NCBI GenBank assembly: GCA_028583685.1
Contig: JAMXIF010000032.1
Span: 6,931,829-6,995,828, forward strand
Source of the DNA: Petaurus breviceps papuanus
Lineage: Eukaryota; Chordata; Mammalia; Diprotodontia; Petauridae
Reading direction: 5' to 3'
DNA length: 64,000 bases
Below the pieces are notes generated by a model. The model worked only from the letters and a program-made list of their open reading frames with translations, was not told where the DNA came from and ran no database searches. This document shows, one piece after another, positions 43,786-56,530 of the stretch. Position 1 is the stretch's first letter; every line of letters starts with the position of its first letter. Made by a program: the position numbers and the translations under genes.

Positions 43786-44457
43786 GATCTCTTCAAACTC
43801 AGACTCCATGATATTCTTTGTAATGTGAATAATCCTTACCATCACTCACATTTCTCTATTTACATTTTGGCGTATTTATATTTTAATAAACAGAGGATGG
43901 AAAAAATGTATGGAAACAAAGTATTAAAAAAAATCAATATTTCCCTGTTTTAGTGACCCTGGTTTGCTAATCTAACCAGCAGATGGCTTTGGAGATATTG
44001 CCATTCTTTCTGAGAACATGGGGAGTGTGGGTGGAGTAGGGAGGGTACATTGCTGAGTCTCCCCACTCTAAAAGTATTTTAAATCAATGCCTGCTGAGTG
44101 TGAGTGGATAATGATTAGGAAATCTGAAGTGTGACACTTCAGACACAGATGGTGGATGTCCTCCATCTCTCCCCCAACTTCCTGAAGAGCCTTTGGACCA
44201 ATCATGTGGTATGTTATAGCCATCTGGAAACACTGTCCATTGTGCTTAATACATGCCCTATTCCTGAGAAGTGTCTGGTGAATTTAAAAAAATGAAGATA
44301 TTTATGAGGACTCAATTGAAAATAACTCATAGAGATTAAGTAGTAAATGAAAGCCAGGAAATGAGCATAAGTTCAGAAGGTCTTTGGGGGCGTGGGATGG
44401 ATAAATAGACCCACCATCAATATAAATTGTTCTACATTATGAGAATTAGTGGATCAA
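43786..44457. other. Unassigned intronic sequence
   Basis: No recognised repeat or gene. Confidence 0.4.
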
Positions 44458-45032
44458 CTTCTGGTTTCCTTCAAAACACAGCTCAAACACTACCTCCTGT
44501 AGGAAGGCTCTCCATACCCCACCAGTTGCTAGGATCTTTTCCTCTAAGGTTGTCTTCTATCTCTCCTATATGAATCTGTTATGCGCTTATTTATTCACAT
44601 GCTCTCTCCCCTATTTGTAAGCATCTTGAGAGCAAATGGTTTTGGTTTTCTTTTGAATCCCCAGTGCTTATGAGAGTTACAGATATAACTACTATCACCA
44701 CAAACACCACACCACCATACCATCATCATCAACACCATCTATGTTATCATTGCCAATATTTATATAGCACTTCGAGGATAACAAAGCACTACACATGTAA
44801 TCTCATTTGATTTTTCACAATAATCTTATAATGTAGCTGCTGTTATTACCCTCATTTTACAAATGAGGAAACTGAGGCTGAGAGAGGTTAAGTGACTTGC
44901 CCTGGGTCATACAACTAATACATATATAAGTCAGGATTTGAACTTGTCTTCCTGATTTCACATCCAGCACTCTCTCTTAGACTTAGTTGTCTCACTCATA
45001 GCAAATGTTAAATGAATACTGATTGATTGATT
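44458..45032 (+). repeat. LINE2 3' end split by a MIR
   Basis: AACACAGCTCAAACACTACCTCC, AGGAAGGCTCTCCATACCC and TTTTGAATCCCCAGTGCTTATGAG to 44682. The last bases (TAGCAAATGTTAAATGAATACTGATTG) appear after the SINE at 44996-45032. Confidence 0.8.
44735..44990 (-). repeat. MIR SINE, near full length
   Basis: TATTTATATAGCACTTCGAGG, TAATCTCATTTGATTTTTCAC, CAAATGAGGAAACTGAGGCTG and GTTAAGTGACTTGCCCTGGG. Inserted in the LINE2 end. Confidence 0.85.
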
Positions 45033-45287
45033 TATCTTCTCACAATTGTCTTCCTTTAATTCCTAAAGGGTAGTTGGATATTCTTTTTATTGTTTTTCAA
45101 ATCTGAAGTGAGTTTTTATCAATGTCTTTTTTACAGGTTTAGTTTTCACAGCAAAATTCTCTACTCCTGAAGCTGGAATGTTTGGACTTATAGAAACACG
45201 GTACTATTCAAAATATTTGGAGTACAAATAAATATATCATCTGCCAAGGTCAGCAAAAAAAAAAAAATGGATGTTGTCATTCCATGT

Positions 45288-45545
45288 TAGGGCACTACGT
45301 GGTGCAGTGGATAAAGTGCTGAGGTTCAAATCTCACCTCACATACTTGACTAGCTGTGTGACCCTGGGCAAATCACTTAACCCTATTTGCTTTAGTTTCC
45401 TCATCTGTAAAATGAGCCGGAGAAGGAAATGGAAAACCACTCCAGCATCTTTGTCAAGAAAAGCTCAAATGGTTGATGATGTGGTGGTCGTGGTAGTGAT
45501 GGTAGTGATAGTGGTTATGCCTGAAACTGAAAGATGACTCAATAA
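45288..45545 (+). repeat. WSINE-like CORE-SINE
   Basis: AGGGCACTACGTGGTGCAGTGG, GAGGTTCAAATCTCACC, TAGCTGTGTGACCCTGGGC and ATGAGCCGGAGAAGGAAATGG, with a (GTGGTGATG)-type expansion in its 3' part. Confidence 0.85.
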
Positions 45546-46289
45546 CAATCTATGTTGTCCACAAAACTATTTGTACCTTTTATTGCTAGAGATGGGTTCC
45601 ATTACTCTAGCCTCCTTACTTTGCTCTGTCATGAAGAGGCTTTAAATAAAACCATCGGAAAGTAACCTCTTTTACTACACACAGAAAGCAGAGGCATTTG
45701 AGGTCTCCAACAAAACAGGAAGAAAGCTTTAGGTGTTTGGGGTTTTTTTGCTCTTATTTTTGTTTTATTTGTTTGGGTGAGTGGGTTAATACTAGTATGT
45801 TTAACAATAACAAAGAGACACATTTTCACCCAGGCCTATACTCATTTTTTGTCCAAAGTGCTGAACTTCAGTTACTGATCAAGTGTCAACATTAAAAAGA
45901 ATCACAGCCAGGGCAAGTTCAGACTGTCATTAAAAGAGGAATCATTAAAGATCAAAGTAGATGAATGAACATAAGACGAAAAAGAGGCCTCACGTGCTAA
46001 ATGTACTGACTTTTCAAAGACTATGCTAAAAGAGGAAATGAAATGACAAAATCATGGAGAAAGAAGCCTTGGAGAAAGGGTTCAGAGACCTGGGCATATT
46101 AGCCTGGGAGCAGATCTCAAACTAATAATACAAAGAGCATGTTTATTAAAAAGAGGAAACAAGAGGTAATCATAGCCCTGTATATTCAGTCATTCCCTGT
46201 CAGTGAATAGAAATGATCTTTTCCAGGTAATGAAAATGCACCCTTTAAAAAAAATGACCATTTTTGATGGAGTCTTTCGTTGGTATCTA
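45546..46289. other. Mostly unassigned
   Basis: CAGAGACCTGGGCATATTAGCC at about 46082 is weakly L3-like. Otherwise no recognised feature. Confidence 0.4.
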
Positions 46290-46711
46290 CCATGTTTCAC
46301 CGATAATAAGACACTGTCTTATTGTTTTTTTGGACAGAAAAACACCAGAGGGCTTATTTTCAGGGGAGGGCTTATTTTAATGAACATTGACAGCAATTTT
46401 AATAAACAGGTAAATGTGAACAAAAAAATGTACCTTTATTCAATAATGAATTCAATAAAGAACAGGATGACGCACTCACTGCTTCAGCTCTGATTGGATG
46501 CAGCTTGGAGCGCGGTGTGCGTTTCACCCGGGGGGGGGGGACGGTGCATACAGAGGGTACCGTAATGTAGCGTGTAGTGCAGGGGATCACCTTCACTACA
46601 GTAGCAATCTCAGTAGGGCTTATTTTCGGAGGAGGGCTTATTTTAGAGGAATCTTACACAGTAAGGGGAGGGCTTATTTTCGGGATAGGTCTTATTATAG
46701 GGGAAACACGG
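46290..46711 (+). mobile_element. TA-flanked non-autonomous DNA transposon, copy 2
   Basis: 422 bp, colinear with the copy at 19659 and in the same orientation. Ends are CCATGTTTCACCGATAATAA and ATTATAGGGGAAACACGG, with TA outside (46288-46289, 46712-46713). It has the same GGGCTTATTTTC repeats and CpG-bearing centre, with a longer G-run at about 46529-46540. Confidence 0.8.
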
Positions 46712-46764
46712 TAATTATATCAAGTACTATGGACTGAACACCTCAACTCACTTATATCTGCCCA

Positions 46765-47890
46765 ATTTTTTTCCTCTTCTTTCCTCCTCCTAAGTTCAGG
46801 TTTTTATAATACTTTCACCTAGAACATTGGAATAGCCTCCTTACTGGTCTTCTGCCTCCCTGCTCTACCTGTTCTAATCCTTTCTTCATGATTCTACCAA
46901 AGGTATCTTCCTAGTATACCGGCCTGATCACATTGTACCAAAGGGACAAGTTTCAGAGGCTACCAATTACTTAGCAAATAAAGTACAAATTTCTTAACAG
47001 GTCAGTCAAGGCCATCTACAATCTCCATCCAATTTACCATTTCAGTCATTTCTTTTTTTCATTATTCCCCCTTTTAAAAAATTCACCCATCGTTGACCAC
47101 AACAGTCATCAAGAAACAATAGAATTAAAAAAACAGAAGTATTGAAATTTTTAAAGAATAAAAAAGTAAGCATTACACGTGAAACCATAAATTTCTGTCA
47201 TATACAGTTTGTTTATAAACAATATATATTAAATGAAGGTGGTAAAAAAAAATGTCCTGTTTGTGTCTCCTAATTTTTTTTTGTTTTCTTTTTTCAAATC
47301 TTACTTTATGCCACTTTCTTTCACATACTCTTCATTCTGGCCAAAATAGATGTTTCATAATTCTTCAATCTCATTCTGCCTTTTCCTGTCACTATTTGTA
47401 AATATTCTTACCATAGGTCAGTGGATAGGGCACTAGACTTAGAGTCAGAAAGACCTGGTTACAAATCCCACCATAGGCACTTATTAACTCTGGGACCCTG
47501 AGATAATCACTTAATTCCTCTGTGTCTCAGTTTCCTCAAATGTAAAATATGGATTCTATGTTTCTTTTTGGCTCTGAATCCATACTCTTCTAATCCATAT
47601 GGGGCATGGAGTCTCCCTACATCCATATCTTCCTTCCTTAAACTTCAGACTCAGTTGCTACATGCTTCATGAAGCATCATGTGATAACCCCAGTGAGAAG
47701 GCATACCTCCCATCCTTGGCTATCTCAATCCACTGCCTGGAAATTTTACCACACCCTTAAATACATTCTAACTAAAATTATAATCATTTGTATATATGAC
47801 TCATAGATATAGTACCACAATGTAAATTATTTGAACTTCTTTTTTTCACCCATGTATCCTTAATACCCAGAATAATACTTTGCCTAGAAC
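46765..47890 (+). repeat. LINE2 3' half, composite
   Basis: GAATAGCCTCCTTACTGGTC, CCTGATCACATTGTACC, CAAGGCCATCTACAATCTCC to 47060. Unassigned AT-rich sequence and a SINE intervene. LINE2-like sequence resumes at 47600-47890 (GCTACATGCTTCATGAAGCATC, CCTTAATACCCAGAATAATAC). Confidence 0.7.
47415..47580 (+). repeat. CORE-SINE, partial
   Basis: GTCAGTGGATAGGGCACTAGAC, GACCTGGTTACAAATCCCACC and CTGTGTCTCAGTTTCCTC. Confidence 0.75.
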
Positions 47891-48009
47891 ATCAAATGCT
47901 AAGGAATACACAGAGGATGATAAGCAAAATGGTGCAGATATTCAAATGCATGCCACATGACAATCATGTGAAACAGCTTTTTTCAAGTTTCACTTCCATT
48001 AATAACTCT

Positions 48010-48200
48010 TGCAAAAGAGTTATCTTGATCCTCCTGAATGCTGCTCACCCTCCCCACCTGCCATCCATTTTTATGAGTTATATAGCAAGCATTTACTTTT
48101 CTGGGTACCAACAGAATGTAAACTTCTTGAGGGAAGGGATTTTGTCTATCTATCAACTATCACGGTGCCTGACACTTAGTAGGTGCTTAATAAAGACTTA
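48010..48200 (+). repeat. LINE2 3' end
   Basis: AGAATGTAAACTTCTTGAGGGAAGGG and GTGCCTGACACTTAGTAGGTGCTTAATAAAG. Confidence 0.8.
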
Positions 48201-48214
48201 ACAAGAAGAGCAAC

Positions 48215-48455
48215 AAATAATAATGATAAGCTAACATTTATTTAGAAATTTGCAAAATGTTTAACCTATATTATCTCATTTGATCTGCACAACAACCCTG
48301 TGAGGCAAGTGCTATTATTGCCCCCATTTTATATTCAAGGAAACTAGATCTGAGAGAGGTAAAGTGAATTTGTCCAGGATCGCACAGTTAGTATCTGAGA
48401 CAGGTCCCAAACTCCTGACTCCACATTCATCCTGACTCCAAGTCTAGAGTTCTAT
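48215..48455 (-). repeat. MIR SINE, near full length
   Basis: AACATTTATTTAGAAATTTGC, TTATCTCATTTGATCTGCACAACAACCCTG, TTCAAGGAAACTAGATCTGAGAG and TCCAGGATCGCACAGTTAG. Confidence 0.85.
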
Positions 48456-48750
48456 TTTTTTTTCCTGGAGAAGACATGATAACTCTCTTCATAATTTTGA
48501 AGGCCTTCCAGATAAAATTGAACTCACACTTAGTCTCCTTAACCCCAGAGGGCAGAGGGCAGAACAGGAAACAATGTGTGGAAGTTGCAAAGGTGCCAAT
48601 TTGAGCTGAAGTCAGAAAAAAGTAAACTAACAATTATTCCTAAGCAAAAGTGTGATGGGCTGCCTTGAAAGGGGGGGCCCATCATTGGAATGCTTCAAGG
48701 AAAGTTTCATCATCACTTTTTGGATATGTCATAAAGGTATTTCTTTTTCA
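48456..48750 (+). repeat. CR1/L3-type LINE 3' fragment
   Basis: CCTGGAGAAGACATGATAAC, CCCAGAGGGCAGAGGGCAGAAC, GTGTGGAAGTTGCAAAGGTGCC and GTGTGATGGGCTGCCTTG. Confidence 0.75.
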
Positions 48751-49128
48751 GGTCTACAATGAATTGTAAAGTCTTTTTACTAAAATTCTACAATACTTTG
48801 AAACATTTGTTGAAATTATATTTCATACTTCTTGGTCTTAGTAAAGTGAACATTAGTTAACCTTTTCTTGATGACTCAAGCTCATCATTCTGAACATCAC
48901 AATTCACGGTTATACAATATAATGTTAAATTTTATGGGCCCTAGTTCTTTGCCCCTGTGAGGCAAAGTGTGCAATATCACACCCAAATTTCAGATTGGAA
49001 ACTTGAAGCTTGTCCATGGTTACTAACTAGTGTCAGAGCCTCCACCAGAACGCAGGCCTTCTGCCTTCATGCCCAATTATTATTTTTTCCCTCATCAATA
49101 CCACACTATCAATGTGGTATTGCCCTTG

Positions 49129-49167
<39 letters not shown>

Positions 49168-49334
49168 ACCTATTTCCTCCAGACTCTTAGGCTTTTAGAG
49201 ATTTTATGTCTACTTAAAAAAATGTATCTGTCAATTTTTATTGTCTGGCTAGCATCTGTCACTTGATCTTATTGGCAGTATACCTATGGTAAGCTCCTTC
49301 TGTGTAAGGATTTTTCTACTTTTGTCTTGGAAAC
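48751..49334. other. Unassigned; contains (TG)n
   Basis: (TG)n microsatellite at 49131-49166. No other feature recognised. Confidence 0.5.
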
Positions 49335-49500
49335 ATTTTCCAAATCATTAACCTATATTGTTTCATTTGATCTGCACAGCAACACTGTGAGGCAGGTGCT
49401 ATTATTACCCCCATTTTATATTTAGGGATTCGTCCAGGACTGCAGTTAGTAGGACTGCCTAGCATACAGTGGTGCTTTATAAATGCTTACTAATTGGTTG
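49335..49500 (-). repeat. MIR fragment abutting a LINE2 terminus
   Basis: Antisense MIR TTTCATTTGATCTGCACAGC and GGTGCTATTATTACCCCC to about 49450. Then a sense LINE2 end CTAGCATACAGTGGTGCTTTATAAATGC. Confidence 0.7.
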
Positions 49501-50292
<792 letters not shown>

Positions 50293-50554
50293 CTAGAGGA
50301 AGAAAAGACAAAGTTGTATCACGTCCCATGAAGTGGAAACGTACACAAATGCATTAATCAGCACAAGTATAAGAACCATATCTATATTCTCTGAGTTGTT
50401 TATCATTTAGCCAAGCCCTAGGCACTTCTTATATTCCCAGATCATTTGGCATATCTCCCTTTTATCTGTACGTTGACAACTAGTACTTGATTATATATTT
50501 TATTCTATCGTATGTACTAATTTTGCCCTTCTCATCTAGAATAGAGTACCCTAG

Positions 50555-50800
50555 TAGAAAAGGGTGGCATGAGGGATAGGACACTGTGCCTTAAGTCAGG
50601 AAGATTCAAGTTCAAATTCAGTTTCAGATATTTACTAGCTGAGCATATCATTATATCTCTGTTAGCCTCAGTTTCCTCAACTGTAAAATTGGGATAATAA
50701 TAGCACTTACATCTCAGGGTTGTTGTGATGATCAAATGAGATGATATTTGCAAAGTACTTAGCACAATGCCAGGTACATAGTAGACAAATTAGTAAATGT
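50555..50800 (+). repeat. MIR SINE, near full length
   Basis: GGCATGAGGGATAGGACACTG, AAGTTCAAATTCAGTTTCAG, GCCTCAGTTTCCTCAACTG, GGGTTGTTGTGATGATCAAATG and GCACAATGCCAGGTACATAG. Confidence 0.85.
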
Positions 50801-50884
50801 TTATTTCCATTTCCCTCCTTCCTCCTTTGCTTCCTTGTTAATTGTTGGAGGTGTTCTCTCAGAATATGTTTTAACTATTGTTAT

Positions 50885-52015
50885 TTTTTTAAATTAAATG
50901 TAAAAACAACTTTCAACATTCATTTTTTTAATTTTAAATTGTAAATTATCTCCCTTCATACCTACCCCCTGCCCCTGAGAGGGTAAGCAATTTGATAGAG
51001 GTTATATATCTGCAATCATGCAAAACATATTTACACATTAGGCATGGTATAAAGGAAAACACACACAAAACAGAAACATGAAAAAAAAGTGAAAACAGCA
51101 TGCTCAATCTGCATTCAGACTCCATCAGTTCTTTCTCTGCAGGTGGATAGTCTTTTTCATCATGAGTCCTTTAGAATTATCTTGGATCATTATACTGCTG
51201 AGAATAACTAAGTCATGCACAGTTGATTATCGTACAATATTGCTATTACTGTGAACAATGTTCTTCCAATTCTGTTCACTTCACCTTGCATCAACTTGTG
51301 TAAGTATATCCAGGTTTTTCTGAAATCATTCTACTCATCATTTCTTTTTTTTTTTTTAACCAATCGGGGTTAAGTAACTTGCTCAAGGTTACACGGCCAG
51401 GTGTTTCTGGGTGAGTGCTAAGTGTCTGAGCCCGGATTCGATCCCCATGTCTTCCCGACACTGGAGCCAGTGCTCTTACTCACTGTGCTACCTGGCCTCC
51501 CCCTCATCATTTCTTATAGCACAATAGTATTTCATAGCAATCATATGCCACCTCTTGTTCATCAATTCCCCTATTGATGGATATCCCCTCAATTTCAAAT
51601 TCTTTGTCACACAAAAAGAACTGCTATAAATATTTCTTTCTATGAATAAGTTCTCTCTCTCTCTCATATGGACCTTGTAGTGCTATTGTTGGGTCAAAAG
51701 GTATGCACAGATTTCTAACCCTTTGGTCATAGTTCCAAATTGCTCTCTAGAATGGTTAGATTAATTCACAACTCCAACAGTGCATTAGTGTCCCAATTTT
51801 CCCATGTCCCTCCAACACTTTTCATTTTCCTTTTCTGACATATTATTCAATCTTATGAGTGTGAGGTGGCTCCGCAGTGTTGTTTTAATGTACATTTCCC
51901 TAATCAATAGTGATTTGGAGCATTTTTTTCATATGACTATAGATAATTTTGATTTCTTTATCTGAATACTGCCTGTTCATATCTTTTCCCCACTTATCAA
52001 TTGGGTAATGCCTTT
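50885..52015 (-). repeat. L1 LINE 3' part, antisense
   Basis: Marsupial L1 3' region: TTGTAAATTATCTCCCTTC at the 3' end, AGTCCTTTAGAATTATCTTGG, CACCTTGCATCAACTTGTG, ATTCCCCTATTGATGGATATC, GGGTCAAAAGGTATGCACAG and CTCCAACAGTGCATTAGTGTC. No open reading frame, interrupted by a SINE. L1 is the likely mobiliser of SINE and HAL1 copies here. Confidence 0.8.
51347..51502 (-). repeat. SINE, second tRNA-headed subfamily, with target duplication
   Basis: Antisense copy after a T-run: CAATCGGGGTTAAGTAACTTG, ACACGGCCAGGTGTTTCTGG, CCCGGATTCGATCCCC and CTCACTGTGCTACCTGG. CTCATCATTTCTT is duplicated at 51334-51346 and 51503-51515. It keeps more CpGs than most SINEs here, so it is probably young. Confidence 0.9.
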
Positions 52016-52175
52016 TATTTTTCTTCCTTTCTCCCTCGCTCCCTCCCTCCCTTCCTTTCTTCCTTCTTCCTTCTTTCTTTTCTTTCTTTGTTCCTTCCTT
52101 CCTTCTTTCTTTTTGTCTTCTTTCCTTCCTTCCTTTTTTCTTTCATTTTTTTCCCATCCTTCATTCTTTTCTTTT
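52016..52175. repeat. Polypyrimidine (TTCC)n tract
   Basis: Impure CTTC, TTCC and TTTC units over about 160 bp. The antisense 85-codon frame through it is Lys/Glu/Arg-rich and an artefact. Confidence 0.9.
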
Positions 52176-53539
52176 AATGCCATATGATGGCTAACATTGG
52201 GTTGGGTACATGTTGGGTGCTCAATAAATACCATCTGTTATTATGGTATTTTATATGGTGTCCCAATAGTCATTGTAGTTTTAACCTTTAACATAAAATT
52301 GCACCAAGGCCTATGGAACATCATGTTAATATGTGTGTGTGTGTATACTATAGTTTGGTTTTTTTTTTAGCTACACCTACCTCCCACTTTATGTCTCTAG
52401 TCTCAGCTCTGTCACTATCTATTGGGCAAGTTGATTAATCATATTGAGCCTTAATTTCTTCACCTGTAAAGTGGGATATAAACTACATTCTTTTGTGAAA
52501 ATGAAATATAATAATATTTTGAGGATAAAATAAACTAGACAGAAAAGTGCTCTACAAAAACATAAAAGCACTATGTTAACATCAAGCATTCCTATTATAG
52601 TATTTAAAACCTCTACTTCCTACATAAGGTAATTACTTTAAAATTATGAGGAATATATTTTAGAATGCCTCACAAGGACTTGGTAAATCTGGGACCATAT
52701 TCTAAAAACAAAATCAAACAAAACAATCAACATATCTAAATATGTTATATTTTTGTTGCTGTTTTCATGGAAATCTGTTTCTATAAAAGAGAATTTTTTT
52801 GATCATGTATGCACTGGTACTACATTAAAGGATAAGATACCTCTTTTGTTCAACAAATTGTTAGCCATTTAAAAATGTAACAAATCATGAACAATTATAA
52901 AATAATGATTTTGATATTAAAAATAACAAAATGAATAATGGTATATATTCATTCACACTAAATTTGTGATAGCACCTTAAAAATATTGTAATCATTTAAA
53001 TGATGTTACACCATTAATCAGTTTAAGAATTCTTCACTTTAGAATAGCCTTCTAAAAAAATTTACAGCCACCTAACAGAATCACAAATTTCTACTAATTT
53101 ATACTTACGTACCATTTGGGGCGGGGGGGGAGGGAAGGGACAAAACGCATCCTATGCAGCTTAACTCAACTACCTAATTCATCAGACTTGGCTCCAAATG
53201 TCTTTGCGTTATTTCCAAAAATCAAATTTACCTTAACAAGATGAAGATTTGTCACTACTGAGCATAAAAAAAAAATGTCAGACACTGAAAGGCAATGTAC
53301 AAATTATGCACACATTTTGGGCATCCCTGAATAAGTAGACAATCTCTTAAAGTGGCTACTATGAAGAGTGACACAGTCACTTGGATGGGAGATTTCTGAT
53401 ACATATATAATGCATATATACATACATATATGTAGATGTAGATGTGAGGATATATGCGTATACATATATACATACATATTATGTGTATATAAAGCAGTTG
53501 ATTTAATCATATGCCACCCAAGAAATAAATAACATTTTA
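52176..53539. other. Mostly unassigned AT-rich sequence with one MIR
   Basis: Short LINE2 end at 52190-52235 (GGGTGCTCAATAAATACC). MIR in sense at 52375-52570 (GCCTTAATTTCTTCACCTG). TA/CA-rich tract at 53400-53495. The rest has no recognised feature. Confidence 0.5.
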
Positions 53540-53734
53540 TGGAATGTTTTCTTTCATCTCAAATTACCAAGTTCATGTTGAGCATAAGAAACCATCATGA
53601 AAACAGTGGCAGATGATACATCAGTATCTATTGTGGAGAATGAGGAAGTAGAGATATTCTATGAAAAATTTCATAAGCTTCTCCATATCTAGTAAAAATA
53701 TAATTTGAAACTTGTGTGCAGATTGGCATGGGGT

Positions 53735-53835
53735 AGAAGATATACATATATACATATACACACACACAATTTGTAATATATTACATATACATATATGCGT
53801 GTTTGTATATATATGTATGTATACATTGATGTACA
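53735..53835. repeat. TA/CA-rich microsatellite inside RTE
   Basis: Impure (TATACA)n sequence, AT-rich, separating two readable endonuclease pieces. Confidence 0.8.
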
Positions 53836-53984
53836 TACACACATGTAATTTTACAATAGGAAATGAAAGAGCACAAAGGCTTGTAAATAGTCCAAAATCT
53901 TAAACATGTATATATACCATGTAATTTTAAAGAAGATATTCCAAAAGGTACTATACATAAATATGGTTACATACATGAGAGAAA

Positions 53985-54390
53985 TCTACTGAGGCTCTGT
54001 TCCATACATACTAGGTCTTTTTTCTTAAAAGGAATTGGAACTGTCCTGAAGATTTAATTGGTTGAGAGGACTAAAGCTAAAGATATTGATATAGTTTCCT
54101 GGTTAATTGAGTACAAAAGTCACAAGAAGTTCCAGCTGGACCCTGATGCTTGACCAGAAGATCACCATGGCAGTACAGAAAGCAAGAAAGTTGAACATCC
54201 TTGTTGAATATCCTTCCTCTGCATGACTAAATAAATGTTTTGTTAACTGCTGGATCTTCTATGGCTCATTTCATTTTAATCTTGATCTTAAACTACCTGG
54301 ACATTGCCCTTAGATATGCTATTCCTAAAACAACAGTGAAAAAAATTTAAAAAGAAGAAAGAAATTGAGGAATATGACAACAAAGACCAG
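53985..54390. other. Unassigned insert or decayed RTE
   Basis: No coding resemblance to the flanking RTE parts is readable until about 54400. A poly-A signal lies in GACTAAATAAATGTTTTG at about 54226. Origin unresolved. Confidence 0.35.
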
Positions 54391-55202
54391 TTAACAATGT
54401 GAGGACCATTTCAAAATCAGTGGTCTGTGCGTAGTCAGATCATTGTTTAGTTAAGAGAAAATATCAAAATGAGAAAGTCTTAACTAAAAAAGTTTCAGGA
54501 TGACCTAATTAAATAATGGAGCTTTAAAAAAGAGGAAATAGATTAAAATTAAAGATATATTGCATATGATCACTATCATTACTGAGAGATGTTTGGCTAA
54601 TAGAAAATGTGTGACAATAAAGAGGCCTGAAGCACTCAGAAACCATCCCAGACAACAAACACTTGATTTCTTCCTCAGGAAGACAGACTTGGTATCCAAA
54701 GGTGTAATGAATTTAGAATATGAGTTCATTTGTAAAATGTTCAGCATAATTACACATTACGAGCAATATAATTTTACAAAGAAAGATAAACAGGAGAAGA
54801 GAAAACAAGTCCACAGGAAGCTTGGAAGAGTCAATTAAACTAGAATGATACCAAGAGCATTTTAAATATGAACTTGTAAAGAGAAAAAACAAGTGTGAGA
54901 TGAAACATTTGCCAGTGTTTCTGTAGCAATCTTATCTCATCATTGACAACAAAAATACACCCACATTTTGGCTCTAATAATTATGTAGTCAATGTTCTAT
55001 ACAGCAATTACATTTAAGAAAATTGAGTCAAGAACATCTGGGTTTTACCAAATATAAACACAGGAAATACAAACTGGATGCAATGCAAAATTAAATTACT
55101 GAAATGTAGATATTTGAAAACTCCAAAAAAATGGAAAAAGTTATATGACATTATTATTCCAAAAAAATCAGCAACTATATAAATAACTAAGGACCCATAT
55201 AG

Positions 55203-55470
55203 AGATAGCTGGTGGTACAGTGGATAGAGTGTTAGACCTGGAGTATGGAAAATCTGAGTTCAAATTTTATATCAGATACATACAATTTGTGTAATATTGG
55301 GCAAGTCAATTAACCTCGGTTTGCTTCAGTTTTCTCAGCTTTAAAATTAAGATAATAATAGCACCTATATTGTAGGTAAGGATCAAATGAGATAATATTT
55401 GTAAGAATCACTTTATACAGTATCTGTCATATAGTTGGTGCTATATAAATGCTTATTCATTTCATAATAT
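55203..55470 (+). repeat. MIR SINE, near full length
   Basis: AGCTGGTGGTACAGTGGATAG, GAGTTCAAATTTTATATCAG, GCTTCAGTTTTCTCAGC, AAGATAATAATAGCACC and GGTGCTATATAAATGC. Inserted in the RTE LINE. Confidence 0.85.
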
Positions 55471-55748
55471 GTCTACTTTCTTCTCACTATAAAATCTTTA
55501 TCAGAAAAATTTATACATGCATTAAGGGTATCATTAACAAAAATATGAGAATGGATCAGATACTTTTTCATGGATGACTTTCTATAGAAGACCACATTTT
55601 TACACTTGCAAAACTGAATAAAAGATACAGAGAATATGTGATCCATCTAGATCGATTTTTTATCAATAAATGCAATGATACATTTGATTTGGTAGAGCAA
55701 AATTCAGTCTTCAAGAATGTCCTTCAGCTGTGTGTCTCCCATTCATAG

Positions 55749-56530
55749 GTTGTTGTTGTTCAGTCATGTCTGCCTCTTCATGACCCCATAGACCATTAGC
55801 ATGCATGGCCCTTCTGTCCTCCACCATCTCTTGAAGACTGTCCAAGTTCACATTCACTGTTTCCATGACATTATCTACCCATCTCATTCTCTGTTGTTCC
55901 CTTTTCCTTTTGCCTTTAATCTATCCCAACATAGGGATTTCCACTGAGTCCCAACTTTCTCATTATGTGGCCAAAGTATTTAAGCTTCAGCTCCAATATT
56001 TGGCCTTCCAATGAATAGAATTAATTTCTTTAAGTGTTGACTAATTTGATCTCTTATTGTCCAAGGGATTCTCAGAAGTCTTCTCCAGCACCACATTTCA
56101 AAAGCATAAATTCTGGGGTTCTCAGATTTCTTCATGGTCCAACTCTCACAGCCACACATTGCTACAGAAAAACCATAGCTTTCACTATATGGACTTTTGT
56201 CAACAAGGTGATGTCTCTGCTTTTTAATATGCTGTCCAGATTTGCCATACTTTTTCTTCCAAGGAACAAGCATCTTTCAATTTCACAGCTGAAGTGCCAT
56301 CTGCAGAAACCTTTGAGCCCAAGAACATAAAATCTGACAGTGTTTCCATTTCTTCTCCCTCTATTTGCCAGCAAGTGGTGGGACCAGTTGGCAAAATCTT
56401 AGGTATTTTGTTTTATTTTGTTTTTAATTTACGTTAAACTTCAACCCAGTTTTTACAGTCTCTCCTTTCACTCTAATCAAGAGGCTTCTTAATTCTTTTT
56501 CATTTTCTGTCATTCATGTAGTCTTAGGCA
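55749..56530 (-). repeat. BovB-like RTE LINE 3' part
   Basis: Antisense RTE of a different type from the host element. The minus strand reads ELRSLLIRVKGETVKTGLKF, FLGRKSMANLDSILKSRDIT, CGCESWTMKKSENP and MWCWRRLLRIPWTIRDQISQ, and ends in a (CAA)-type tail GACTGAACAACAACAAC. These match the C-terminal half of BovB/RTE reverse transcriptase. Frame interrupted at several points. Confidence 0.85.

Noticed and set aside
51977-52234. 85-codon Lys/Glu/Arg-rich minus-strand frame
   Set aside because: Product of the (TTCC)n tract plus flanks.
54120-54300. Poly-A signal AATAAATG after non-repeat sequence, considered as a processed pseudogene
   Set aside because: No readable protein upstream, no A-tail after the signal and no target duplication found.
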